Below, piece by piece: positions 42,117 through 52,810 of a DNA stretch of 64,000 nucleotides. Each line of letters opens with the position of its first letter. The first letter of the stretch is position 1. The stretch lies in assembly GCF_022919075.1 (NCBI RefSeq), contig NZ_CP095078.1, positions 1,240,001-1,304,000 on the forward strand, in the 5' to 3' direction. A program made the translations under genes and the position numbers. The notes under the pieces were generated by a model. That model ran no database searches and was not told the origin of the DNA. It worked only from the letters and a program-made list of their open reading frames with translations. This DNA is from Nocardioides sp. W7. GTDB taxonomy: Bacteria; Actinomycetota; Actinomycetes; Propionibacteriales; Nocardioidaceae.

Positions 42117-42180
42117 GGTCGAGTAGCGTCGGGCGGGCTCGGGAGCGAAGCGAGCGAGGACGCCGACGCGTATCGAGACC
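42117..42180. repeat. Intergenic palindromic repeat (GGTCGAGTAGC ... TATCGAGACC type)
   Basis: The 64-bp element begins GGTCGAGTAGCG and ends CGCGTATCGAGACC, imperfect inverted ends. An inner palindrome GCTCGGGAGCGAAGCGAGC lies between them. From memory, elements with these ends are scattered through intergenic regions of Nocardioides and related genomes. It fills most of the 198-bp gap between ffs and dnaX, and the rest shows no other feature. Only one copy is visible here. Confidence 0.55.
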
Positions 42181-42263
42181 CGATCCAGCTCTCGCGAGCA
42201 GACCGAACGCACGCCGTACGCCACCCGCTACCGGCTGTCGGAGCCGGTCGTTAGGGTTCCTAC

Positions 42264-44426
42264 GTGGAGTCCCCCCTCGCGCTGTACCGCCGCTACCGGC
42301 CGGAGACGTTCGCCGAGGTCATCGGCCAGGATCACGTGACCGAGCCGCTGCGGTCCGCCCTGGCCCACAACCGGGTCAACCACGCCTACCTGTTCTCCGG
42401 CCCGCGGGGCTGCGGCAAGACCACCTCGGCGCGCATCCTGGCCCGCGCGCTCAACTGCGAGCAGGCCCCGATCGCCGATCCGTGCGGCGAGTGCGACAGC
42501 TGCCGCGACCTGGCGCGGGGCGGTCCGGGCTCGATCGACGTCATCGAGATCGACGCGGCCTCCCACGGTGGCGTCGACGACGCCCGTGACCTGCGCGAGA
42601 AGGCGTTCTTCTCGCCGGTGCGCAGCCGCTACAAGGTCTACATCATCGACGAGGCCCACATGGTGACGACGCAGGGCTTCAACGCCCTGCTGAAGCTGGT
42701 GGAGGAGCCGCCGCCACACCTGCGCTTCATCTTCGCCACCACCGAGCCCGAGAAGGTGCTGCCGACGATCCGCTCGCGCACCCACCACTACCCGTTCCGG
42801 CTGATCCCGCCGCGGCTGCTGTCGTCGTACCTCTCCGAGCTGTGCGAGAAGGAGCAGGTCACGATCGAGCCGGCGGCGCTGCCGCTGGTGGTCCGGGCCG
42901 GGGCCGGGTCCGCGCGCGACACCCTCTCCGTCCTCGACCAGCTGCTGGGCGGGTCCGGGCCCGCGGGCGTCACCCACGCGCTGGCCACCGGCCTGCTGGG
43001 CTACACCCCCGACACCCTGCTCGACGAGGTGGTCGACGCGTTCGCCGCCGCCGACGGCGCCGCGGTCTTCGGGGTGGTCGACAAGGTGATCGAGACCGGC
43101 CAGGACCCGCGCCGCTTCACCGAGGACCTGCTGCGCCGCCTGCGCGACCTGGTGATCGTCGCGGCGGTGCCCGAGGCGACCGCCTCCGGGCTCATCGACG
43201 TCTCCGAGGACCAGGGCGAGCGGCTGGTCGCGCAGGCCGCGCGGTTCGGCGCGGCCGAGCTCAGCCGCGCGGCCGACCTGGTGGCGACCGGGCTGACCGA
43301 GATGCGCGGCGCGACCGCCCCCCGGCTGCTCCTGGAGCTGATCTGTGCCCGGGTGCTGCTGCCGGGGGCCGACCACTCGACCGCCGGCCTGATGGCGCGC
43401 GTCGACCGGCTCGAGAGGCGGCTCACCATCACCGGCGTGCCGTCCGCCGCGGCGACCCCGCAGGCCGTCCCGGCGCCGCCCGCGCAGGACCGGCCGGCCG
43501 CCGTCACCGTCGCCTCCGACCGGGCGAGCGAGGCGGCCCCGCCGCCGTCGCCGCCGGTCGAGAGCCGTCGACCGGTCGACGCCCCGGCTGCGCCCGAGCC
43601 GGCCGTTGCGACCTCGCAGCCCGCCCCCGAGCCCGTCCCGGCCGCTCCGGCGCCGACCCCGCAGCCTGAGCCGGTGACGGAGCAGCGGCCCGAGCGGACC
43701 CCGCCCCCGGCGCCCGCCGCCACGCCCGCGCCGGCCGCTCCGGCGCCCGCCCCCGCTGCGGGCGGTGGGCTCAACCTCGTCGAAGTACGCCGCCTCTGGC
43801 CCGACATCGTCGAGGCCATCAAGCTGCGCCGCCGGGTCGCCTGGATGATCCTCACCCAGAACTGCCAGGTGGTCGGGATCGAGGGCCGGGTCCTGACGAT
43901 CGGCTTCTCCAACGCCGGCGCCCGCGACTCGTTCATGGCCGGCGGCTGCGACGAGGTCTTCCGGCAGGCGGCGATCGACGTCGTCGGCGCCGACTGGAAG
44001 ATCGAGACCATCGTCGATCCCGGCACCCAGCCGGGCACCGGTGGCGGATCGGGCACCCCCCCGCCCGCCGCGCAGCCGGCACCCGCGGCGCCCACCGAGC
44101 AGACGCCCGCACCCCCGGCAGACGCGGCCCCGCCCGCTCCCGACGCGCCGCCGGACTGGGCCGCGTCCGAGCCCGACCCGGCTCCCGAGTCCGACCCACG
44201 CTCGGCCCCGGATCGCTCCGGGCCCGACGCGATCTCCCTGGCCCGCGAGGCCGTCCAGCAGACCCGTCCGGCGGGGGCCGAGATCCCGCGCTCGGACGAC
44301 CTGGCGGACGCCGACGCCGACGCCCACCCCGACGACCTCGACGCGGACGACGGCGAGCTCGGCGGTGCCGAGCTGCTGGCCCGTGAGCTCGGCGCGCGGA
44401 TCGTCGAGGAGATCCGCCACCCATGA
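42264..44426 (+). CDS. dnaX: DNA polymerase III subunits gamma/tau
   Basis: A 720-residue clamp-loader ATPase. The N-terminus LALYRRYRPETFAEVIGQDHV, Walker A FSGPRGCGKTTSAR (45-58), zinc-module cysteines in NCEQAPIADPCGECDSC, Walker B VYIIDEAHMVTTQGF and the sensor region FIFATTEPEKVLPTI are all present. Residues about 395-500 are a Pro/Ala-rich linker. A tau-like C-terminal region follows, NLVEVRRLWPDIVEAIKLRR, which binds polymerase alpha/DnaB in related proteins. The acidic tail contains DADADAHPDDLDADD. Start GTG 42264. Confidence 0.96.
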   Translation: MESPLALYRRYRPETFAEVIGQDHVTEPLRSALAHNRVNHAYLFSGPRGCGKTTSARILARALNCEQAPIADPCGECDSCRDLARGGPGSIDVIEIDAASHGGVDDARDLREKAFFSPVRSRYKVYIIDEAHMVTTQGFNALLKLVEEPPPHLRFIFATTEPEKVLPTIRSRTHHYPFRLIPPRLLSSYLSELCEKEQVTIEPAALPLVVRAGAGSARDTLSVLDQLLGGSGPAGVTHALATGLLGYTPDTLLDEVVDAFAAADGAAVFGVVDKVIETGQDPRRFTEDLLRRLRDLVIVAAVPEATASGLIDVSEDQGERLVAQAARFGAAELSRAADLVATGLTEMRGATAPRLLLELICARVLLPGADHSTAGLMARVDRLERRLTITGVPSAAATPQAVPAPPAQDRPAAVTVASDRASEAAPPPSPPVESRRPVDAPAAPEPAVATSQPAPEPVPAAPAPTPQPEPVTEQRPERTPPPAPAATPAPAAPAPAPAAGGGLNLVEVRRLWPDIVEAIKLRRRVAWMILTQNCQVVGIEGRVLTIGFSNAGARDSFMAGGCDEVFRQAAIDVVGADWKIETIVDPGTQPGTGGGSGTPPPAAQPAPAAPTEQTPAPPADAAPPAPDAPPDWAASEPDPAPESDPRSAPDRSGPDAISLAREAVQQTRPAGAEIPRSDDLADADADAHPDDLDADDGELGGAELLARELGARIVEEIRHP

Positions 44427-44454
44427 CCATTCCCTGCTCCCACGAGGTGACCCC

Positions 44455-44856
44455 ATGACCCAGAACCCCTTCGACGCCCTCGGTGGCGGCGGTGGCTTCG
44501 ACATGAACGCCCTGCTCCAGCAGGCCCAGCAGATGCAGAGCCAGCTGCAGGAGGCCCAGCAGCGACTCGCCGAGGCCACCGTCGACGGCACCGTCGCCGG
44601 CGGCGCGGTGACCGTCACGGTCAGTGGCGTCGGCGAGCTGGTCGGCGTCGAGATCAAGGCCGGCCAGTTCGACGGGTCGGACGCCGACGACCTCGCCGAC
44701 CTCGGCGACATGGTCGTGGCCGCCTACCGCGACGCGAAGGCCCAGGCCGACGCGCTCGCCGGCGAGGCGCTCGGGCCGCTGGCCGGCGGGCTGCCGGGCG
44801 GCGACCCGGGTGGACCGGCCGGCGGCCTGTCCGGCCTCGGCCAGCTGGGATTCTGA
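44455..44856 (+). CDS. YbaB/EbfC nucleoid-associated protein
   Basis: A 133-residue DNA-binding protein. A Q-rich N-terminal helix ([19 protein letters not shown]) is followed by [26 protein letters not shown] and a helical [16 protein letters not shown]. The C-terminus is Gly/Pro-rich. The gene lies between dnaX and recR, as in most bacteria. Start ATG 44455 is behind GAGGTGA, 28 nt after dnaX. Confidence 0.93.
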   Translation: MTQNPFDALGGGGGFDMNALLQQAQQMQSQLQEAQQRLAEATVDGTVAGGAVTVTVSGVGELVGVEIKAGQFDGSDADDLADLGDMVVAAYRDAKAQADALAGEALGPLAGGLPGGDPGGPAGGLSGLGQLGF

Positions 44857-44857
44857 G

Positions 44858-45457
44858 TTGTACGAAGGCGTCGTCCAGGACCTGATCGACGAGCTCGGTC
44901 GGCTGCCGGGCGTGGGTCCCAAGAGCGCGCAGCGGATCGCGTTCCACCTGCTCCAGGCCGACCCCGCCGACGTCCGCCGGCTCGCCGACGTACTCATCGA
45001 GGTCAAGGCCAAGGTGAAGTTCTGCAGCGTCTGCTTCAACGTCTCGCAGGACGAGCAGTGCCGGATCTGCCGCGACCCGCGGCGGGACCCGACGGTGCTG
45101 TGCGTGGTCGAGGAGTACAAGGACGTCGTGGCCATCGAGCGCACCCGCGAGTACCGCGGCCGCTACCACGTGCTCGGCGGCGCGATCTCGCCGATCGACG
45201 GCATCGGGCCCGAGCAGCTGCGCATCCGCGAGCTGATGACCCGACTGGCCGACGGCACCATCACCGAGACCATCCTGGCCACCGACCCGAACCTCGAGGG
45301 CGAGGCGACCGCGACGTACCTCACCCGGATGCTGAAGCCGATCGGGTTGCGCGTGACCCGTTTGGCGAGTGGACTGCCCGTGGGGGGTGACCTGGAGTAC
45401 GCCGACGAGGTCACCCTGGGACGAGCCTTTGCAGGGAGACGATCCGCAGATGACTGA
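44858..45457 (+). CDS. recR: Recombination mediator RecR
   Basis: A 199-residue protein of the RecFOR pathway. A helix-hairpin-helix ([20 protein letters not shown]), a four-cysteine zinc module ([16 protein letters not shown]) and a Toprim domain ([37 protein letters not shown]) appear in canonical order. Start is a TTG two bases after the ybaB stop, giving the expected N-terminus [13 protein letters not shown]. The rare start implies translational coupling. The 3' end overlaps the DUF5063 gene by 8 nt. Confidence 0.95.
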   Translation: MYEGVVQDLIDELGRLPGVGPKSAQRIAFHLLQADPADVRRLADVLIEVKAKVKFCSVCFNVSQDEQCRICRDPRRDPTVLCVVEEYKDVVAIERTREYRGRYHVLGGAISPIDGIGPEQLRIRELMTRLADGTITETILATDPNLEGEATATYLTRMLKPIGLRVTRLASGLPVGGDLEYADEVTLGRAFAGRRSADD

Positions 45458-46064
45458 GATGACCGAGATGACGAGCGACCGGCTGTCCGACTCCGCGACC
45501 GAGGAGTTCGCCCAGCAGATCGCCGACCAGGTCGAGAGCTTCCTGGTCGCCCTGCAGGCGATCTCGCGCGACGAGGAGGGCGGGGCGGCGATCTCGCTGC
45601 TGCTGCTCGAGGTGAGCCAGCTGCTGCTGGCCGGGGCGCGCCTCGGCGCGCAGGCCGACTTCGAGCCGGCACAGGAGTACCAGCCCGACGTCGGGCCGGA
45701 CCCCGACCTGGACGCCATGCGGCTGAGGCTGGCCACCCTGCTCGACCCGGTCGACACGTACACCCACGTCTTCGACCCCTACGTGCCCGAGCCGGTGACC
45801 GCCAACCTCTCCGACGAGCTGACCAGCATCGCCAACGACGTCGCCAACGGCCTGCGGCACTTCCGCAACGGCGACGTCGCGGAGGCGCTGTGGTGGTGGC
45901 AGTTCTCCTACGTCTCGTCCTGGGGCACCAGCGCCAGCACCGCGCTCCAGGCCCTGCAGTCGATCGTCACCCACGCCCGCCTGGACGCCGAGGTCGAGCT
46001 CGACGCCGAGCAGGTCGCGGCCGCCGATGAGATGCTCGCGGGCGACGACGTCACGGGCCGGTAA
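45450..46064 (+). CDS. DUF5063-family protein
   Basis: A 204-residue acidic, helical cytoplasmic protein conserved between recR and ask in streptomycetes and nocardioids. Visible segments include [20 protein letters not shown] and [18 protein letters not shown]. No catalytic motif is evident. Start ATG 45450 has GGGAG upstream. Two further ATGs follow within ten codons. The function is unknown. Coupling to recR suggests co-expression but not necessarily a repair role. Confidence 0.88.
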   Translation: MTEMTEMTSDRLSDSATEEFAQQIADQVESFLVALQAISRDEEGGAAISLLLLEVSQLLLAGARLGAQADFEPAQEYQPDVGPDPDLDAMRLRLATLLDPVDTYTHVFDPYVPEPVTANLSDELTSIANDVANGLRHFRNGDVAEALWWWQFSYVSSWGTSASTALQALQSIVTHARLDAEVELDAEQVAAADEMLAGDDVTGR

Positions 46065-46116
46065 ACTCAGGTGCGGTCGCCACGCCTGTGGCGCAGGCTG
46101 AACCCTGTCGGCGACC
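46062..46116 (+). promoter_or_regulatory. Promoter and structured 5' leader of ask
   Basis: TAAACT (46062-46067) predicts transcription from about 46074. The RNA would begin directly with GGTCGCC (46075-46081), which pairs with GGCGACC (46110-46116). Inside that stem, GCCTG (46084-46088) pairs with CAGGC (46094-46098). The ask start codon is 31 nt beyond, with GAGGAAG as ribosome site. The fold does not match the lysine riboswitch, and I cannot assign it to a named RNA family. Confidence 0.5.
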
Positions 46117-46146
46117 CCCTGTACACATCGACCTCGAGGAAGCACC

Positions 46147-48458
<2,312 letters not shown>

Positions 48459-48538
48459 GCCGGACGGCGGTGCGCCAGCAGCCGTTCCCTCTGCGTCCAC
48501 GCGGTCGGTTGCAGCTCATCGCCCACCCGGCGCGGGGA

Positions 48539-49312
48539 CTACTCGCGCGCGGGCTCGATGACCGCGGTGGTGATCCAGTGGCTGGCGGCGTACGTCGCCA
48601 TCGCGACCACCGGGATCACCACGAGCATCCACCAGGAGTCGAGCGACTCCACGAGGAACAGCAGCGCGATCACCGCGAGCAGTCCCACGGCCAGGAAGCT
48701 GGTGCTGACCGGGTCGGGCACGGTGGACCAGCGCAGCAGCGCGCCGCCGGCCAGCACCGCCAGGACCAGGATCGCCAGGATCATCGGGTAGCCCGCCCCG
48801 CCGCACGACGACGTGCCCTGGGCGGCCTCGCAGACCTGCTGTCCACCTGCGGTCAGCAGCACCACCAGCAGGCCAACCAGGAGCCCCGTGGCGAGCGCAG
48901 CGGCGAGGCCGGTCACGACGGGGGCGCGGGGCGCCCTCAGGACCTTCGTCGGTGTCAGGGTCTTCGTGGCCCCGGCTGCGGCGGCGCCGTCCGGCTCCAC
49001 CTCGTCGACGAACAGCGGCGCGGGCTCGACCGGCTCGGGTCCGGGGACGGGCACGGGCTCCGGTCCCGGGACCGGGGCGGGCGCGGGGACCGGGGCGGGT
49101 CCGGGGACCGGCTCGGGCAGGGGGACGGGCTCGGGCTCCGGCACCGGGGGCAGCACCTCGGTCGGCTCGGCCGGCGCCGGCTCGATCGCCTCGGTCGGCT
49201 GCTCGTCGAAAGTGGGTTCCTCCGGGGGACCGGCCTTCGGCCGGCGCCTGCGTCGGAACAACGAGGGCGGCTCCAGGGACGGCGCGCCCGGGTCGCGGTC
49301 GTCGGCTGACAT
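48539..49312 (-). CDS. Membrane protein with long proline-rich cytoplasmic tail
   Basis: A 257-residue protein. Residues about 25-110 are low-complexity Pro/Glu/Val, with many PVP, PEP and APV steps. About four membrane helices follow (VVTGLAAALATGLLVGLLVV; YPMILAILVLAVLAGGALL; FLAVGLLAVIALLFLVES; WWMLVVIPVVAMATY). The family is unknown to me. The Pro-rich tail may be an interaction arm. The start is uncertain: ATG 49312, or GTG 49336, which adds eight residues. Confidence 0.75.
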   Translation of the reverse strand: MSADDRDPGAPSLEPPSLFRRRRRPKAGPPEEPTFDEQPTEAIEPAPAEPTEVLPPVPEPEPVPLPEPVPGPAPVPAPAPVPGPEPVPVPGPEPVEPAPLFVDEVEPDGAAAAGATKTLTPTKVLRAPRAPVVTGLAAALATGLLVGLLVVLLTAGGQQVCEAAQGTSSCGGAGYPMILAILVLAVLAGGALLRWSTVPDPVSTSFLAVGLLAVIALLFLVESLDSWWMLVVIPVVAMATYAASHWITTAVIEPARE

Positions 49313-49369
49313 GCGGGCCAGTGTGTCAGACGGCACGTCCCCGGTCCCCCGATCGCGGACGGCCCGCGG

Positions 49370-51277
49370 TCAGCGGCGGACCATCCGCGCAGCCACCGGG
49401 ACGACGGTCAGCAGCGGCAGGGCGAGGACGGCGGCGCTCAGGAGGAGGTACGCCGTGAGGTCCACCGGGGGGACCGCCGGGCCGAGCATCCCGAACCCGA
49501 CGCCGAGCACCGCGGGCAGCACGGCCAAGGTGCCGATCAGCCAGGCCAGTCCTCCGGTGAGGGTGGCCTCGACGACCGCCATCCGGATCAGCTGCGCGCG
49601 GGTGGCGCCGGTGCGGCCGTAGAGCCGGAGCTCGTCGCGGCGCCGTACGGTGACCATCACGAGGGTGTTGGCGGCCGCGAGGAACACGAACGCCAGCAGC
49701 GCCAGCAGCAGCACGGTGGAGAGCCGCCGTTCGGCGTCGCCGGCCGCGGTGGCGCTCTCGGCGTACGCCGACGGGCTCGTCGGGCGGAGGCCGAGCCCGG
49801 CGAGGCCGGTCCGGACGTCGTCGAGTGCTCCGGGGGAGGCCTCGACCAGGAGCGACTCGACCGTCCGCTCCGCACGGTGCTGGTCGAGCGTGGCCGGGCC
49901 GACGAGGTAGTCCCCGAAGCCGAGGCCGCGCTCGTAGACGGCGACCACCCGGGGCCGGCTGGTGGTCCCGTCGGCCCAGCGCAGCGGGACGGTGCCGCCG
50001 ATCCGGAAGCCGGTGTCGAAGGTCGCGTCGCTGCTCACCGCCACGGTGCCCGGTGTGGCCAGGTCGGCCAGCGAGCCCGAGCTGACGTCGGGATCGAGGA
50101 GCAGCCCGGTGGACCCGGGGCCGAGGGAGCGCACGGTCGTCGGCTCCCAGGCCAGCGCGTCGATGACGCCGTCCAGGTCCGGGTCGATCCGCACCCGAGC
50201 CGGCGCCGCGGCGAGGGCGGTGGTGCCGGCCACCCCGGGCAGGTCAGCGACCGCGTCGGCGGCGTACGGCGGCACCCCGCCGCTCGCGGTGGCGACCAGG
50301 TCGGCGTCCAGGCCGTCGACCAGCTGAGCCCGGGTGGCCTCGGCGACGGTGCGGTCGACGGTGGTCTGGGCGGTGCCGGTGGTGAGGGCGAGGGCCAGGG
50401 GGACGACGACGATCGAGAGTCGCTGCGAGAACCCGCGGAGGTTGGCGACGCCGAGCCGGCCGGCGGGGCCGAGGAGCCGGTCCCACCGGGCGGCGCCGGC
50501 GAAGGCCCGGCCGATCAGCAGCGGGCCGGCGAGCGCGGCGGCGCCCACGAGGAGGAAGGCCGAGGTCGCGGCACCCGCGCTGCCGACCGTGCCCGGGACG
50601 AGGAGCGGGCTGAAGGCGGCGGCGAGACCGAGCAGGGCGACGGCGACGGCCGCGCCCCGTCGTACGACGCCGATGGAGCGCGCCTCGACCGTGCTGGTGC
50701 GGACGGCCTGGCCGGGTGCGGCGCGCAGCGTCTCCCGGGCGGCGAGCCGGGACGACAGCCAGGCCACGGGCAGCACCAGCGCCGCTGCGCCGAGGACCGG
50801 CAGCGGGCTGAGGGTGAGCGAGCCACCGGCCGCGATCGCCCCCGCGTCCCGCAGGAGCGGAGTCAGCAGGCCGGCCAGCAGCACGCCGGCGACGGCGCCG
50901 AGCGGTGCCGCGACGAGCCCGACCAGGAGCACCTCGGCGCCGATCAGGGAGCGGAGCTGGGACCGGGTGGCGCCCACGGCGCGCAGCTGCGCGAGCTCGC
51001 GGCGGCGGCCGCGCAGGGCGAGGGAGACGGTGGCGGCCACGACCAGCACGACGACGGTGATCACGGTGCCGGAGAACGAGCCCGCCAGCAGCAGGAGCAG
51101 TCCGCCGTCCGCGGCGGCGTCGTCGCCGCTGGTTCGGAGACCGGACTCGGCGAGCGCACCGGCGACGGCGAGCAGCAGCCCCGCCAGGGCGAGCACCAGG
51201 GCGGTGCCGGTGAGGCCGGCGCGGTGCGCCCAGGCGCTGCGGCGGGCGAGGGTCCAGGTGCTGCTCATCGCACTCAC
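49370..51277 (-). CDS. FtsX-like ABC transporter permease
   Basis: A 635-residue permease of the MacB/FtsX superfamily. An N-terminal helix (TGTALVLALAGLLLAVAGALAES) is followed by two FtsX modules. One contains LRGRRRELAQLRAVGATRSQL and the other VRRRDELRLYGRTGATRAQL, the coupling segments typical of the family. A large extracytoplasmic domain lies between them. It overlaps the ATPase gene by 4 nt or less. With the adjacent two-component system it resembles antimicrobial-peptide or lipid exporters. The substrate is unknown. Confidence 0.92.
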   Translation of the reverse strand: MSAMSSTWTLARRSAWAHRAGLTGTALVLALAGLLLAVAGALAESGLRTSGDDAAADGGLLLLLAGSFSGTVITVVVLVVAATVSLALRGRRRELAQLRAVGATRSQLRSLIGAEVLLVGLVAAPLGAVAGVLLAGLLTPLLRDAGAIAAGGSLTLSPLPVLGAAALVLPVAWLSSRLAARETLRAAPGQAVRTSTVEARSIGVVRRGAAVAVALLGLAAAFSPLLVPGTVGSAGAATSAFLLVGAAALAGPLLIGRAFAGAARWDRLLGPAGRLGVANLRGFSQRLSIVVVPLALALTTGTAQTTVDRTVAEATRAQLVDGLDADLVATASGGVPPYAADAVADLPGVAGTTALAAAPARVRIDPDLDGVIDALAWEPTTVRSLGPGSTGLLLDPDVSSGSLADLATPGTVAVSSDATFDTGFRIGGTVPLRWADGTTSRPRVVAVYERGLGFGDYLVGPATLDQHRAERTVESLLVEASPGALDDVRTGLAGLGLRPTSPSAYAESATAAGDAERRLSTVLLLALLAFVFLAAANTLVMVTVRRRDELRLYGRTGATRAQLIRMAVVEATLTGGLAWLIGTLAVLPAVLGVGFGMLGPAVPPVDLTAYLLLSAAVLALPLLTVVPVAARMVRR

Positions 51278-52038
51278 CGGCCCAGTCCGAGCATCCGCGC
51301 GGCGACCTGCTCGGCGGTGGGCTGGTCGAGCTGGTCGACCAGCAGCCCGTCGGCGAGGAACAGCACCCGGTCGGCCGCGGCGGCGACCTGCGGGTCGTGG
51401 GTGACGACCACGACGGTCTGGCCGAGCGCGCGAGCGGTGGAGCGGAGTACGTCGAGGACCACGGCGGCGGTGCGCGAGTCCAGGGCGCCGGTCGGCTCGT
51501 CGGCGAAGACGACGTCCGGCCGGGTGAAGAGCGCGCGGGCGATCGCGACCCGCTGGGCCTGGCCGCCGGACAGCTCGCCCGGCAGCCGACGCTCCAGGCC
51601 GGTCAGCCCGACCGTCCCGACCAGCTCGGCGAGCCAGGCGGCGTCCGGCTCGCGGCCGGCGAGGACCACCGGGAGGGTGATGTTGTCGGCGACCGAGAGG
51701 TGGTCGACCAGGTTGTAGGCCTGGAAGACGAAGCCCACGTGGTCGCGCCGGAATCGGGTCAGCGCGTCCGCGGACATCCTGCTGATGTCGTACTCGCCCA
51801 CGACGACCTGGCCGCCGGTCGGCACGTCGAGCCCGGCCGCGCAGCTGAGCAGCGTGGACTTGCCCGAGCCCGACGGACCCATGACGGCGGTGAACGATCC
51901 GCTCGTCAGGGTGAGCGAGACGCCCCGCAGCGCGGGGACCGGCTCGGTGCGGTGCGGGTAGGACTTGTGGAGGTCGACGAGGCGTACGACGGTGCGTGTC
52001 GCGGCGTCGACGGGCGAGGTCTGATGCTGGATCGTCAT
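51274..52038 (-). CDS. ABC transporter ATP-binding protein (MacB/LolD type)
   Basis: A 254-residue ATPase with Walker A MGPSGSGKSTLLS (53-65), Q-loop VFQAYNLVDHLSV, signature LSGGQAQRVAIARAL and Walker B VVFADEPTGALDS. It partners the FtsX-like permease downstream. I prefer ATG 52038; GTG 52047 is possible. On its strand TAGCGT lies about ten bases before the start, so the transcript may be nearly leaderless. The adjacent response regulator is the likely controller. Confidence 0.93.
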   Translation of the reverse strand: MTIQHQTSPVDAATRTVVRLVDLHKSYPHRTEPVPALRGVSLTLTSGSFTAVMGPSGSGKSTLLSCAAGLDVPTGGQVVVGEYDISRMSADALTRFRRDHVGFVFQAYNLVDHLSVADNITLPVVLAGREPDAAWLAELVGTVGLTGLERRLPGELSGGQAQRVAIARALFTRPDVVFADEPTGALDSRTAAVVLDVLRSTARALGQTVVVVTHDPQVAAAADRVLFLADGLLVDQLDQPTAEQVAARMLGLGR

Positions 52039-52144
52039 GCCCACCACGCTAGGAATCCGGACCCCTCGCCCACGAGCCGCGCAGGGATGAGATCGCGGGT
52101 TGCATCCTTCGATGCAACGACCCCGACGAAACCCTCGGTCCGGC

Positions 52145-52810
52145 TCAGTCGGGGAGGTCGACGACCCGGTTCTGGTAGGCCCAGACCGCGGCCTGGAGGC
52201 GCGAGCGCACCCCGAGCTTGGGCATCATCCGGGCGAGGTGGGACTTCACGGTCGACACCTCCAGGGTCAGCTCGTCGGCGATCTCGTCGTTCGACATGCC
52301 CTGGGCCAGCAGCAGCAGGATGTCGAGCTCGCGGGGGGTGAGTAGGTCGGAGGGGCGCGCCGCCACCGCCGGCCGGGTGCCGCGGCGGGTGACGACCTCG
52401 CGCAGCACCCGCTTGGTCAGGGAGGTGTCGATCGTCCCGTTCCCCGCGGCGACGGAGCGCACGGCGGCGACCAGCTCCTCCGGCTCGGCGTCCTTCAGCA
52501 GGAAGCCCGACGCGCCCGCCTCGAGCGCGCCGAAGAGGTACTCGTCGATGTCGAAGGTCGTGAGGACCAGTACCGCGATCGGGTCCTCGACGCCCGGGCC
52601 GCTGAGCTCCCGGGTCGCCGAGATGCCGTCCAGGCCCGGCATCCGGATGTCGGTGCACACCACGTCGACGCGGTGCGCCCGGGCGGCGTCGACGGCAGCT
52701 CGTCCGTCCGCCACCGCCGCGACGACCTCGATGTCGGGCGCCGCGTCGAGCAGCGTGGTCAGGCCGGCCCGCACCAGCGGCTGGTCGTCGGCGACCACCA
52801 CCCGGATCAC
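52145..52810 (-). CDS. NarL/LuxR-family response regulator
   Basis: A 221-residue two-component regulator. The receiver domain has the acidic pair in VVADDQPLVRAG, phospho-acceptor D54 in VCTDIRMPGLDG and K in SGFLLKDAEPEEL. The C-terminal LuxR helix-turn-helix contains LTPRELDILLLLAQGMSNDE and LEVSTVKSHLARMMPKLGV. It starts at ATG 52810 overlapping the kinase stop, so the pair is co-translated. It most likely regulates the downstream ABC exporter operon, 107 nt away. Confidence 0.94.
   Translation of the reverse strand: MIRVVVADDQPLVRAGLTTLLDAAPDIEVVAAVADGRAAVDAARAHRVDVVCTDIRMPGLDGISATRELSGPGVEDPIAVLVLTTFDIDEYLFGALEAGASGFLLKDAEPEELVAAVRSVAAGNGTIDTSLTKRVLREVVTRRGTRPAVAARPSDLLTPRELDILLLLAQGMSNDEIADELTLEVSTVKSHLARMMPKLGVRSRLQAAVWAYQNRVVDLPD

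Noticed and set aside
46062..46146. Lysine riboswitch upstream of ask
   Set aside because: The leader is only about 72 nt and lacks the five-helix core of that riboswitch.
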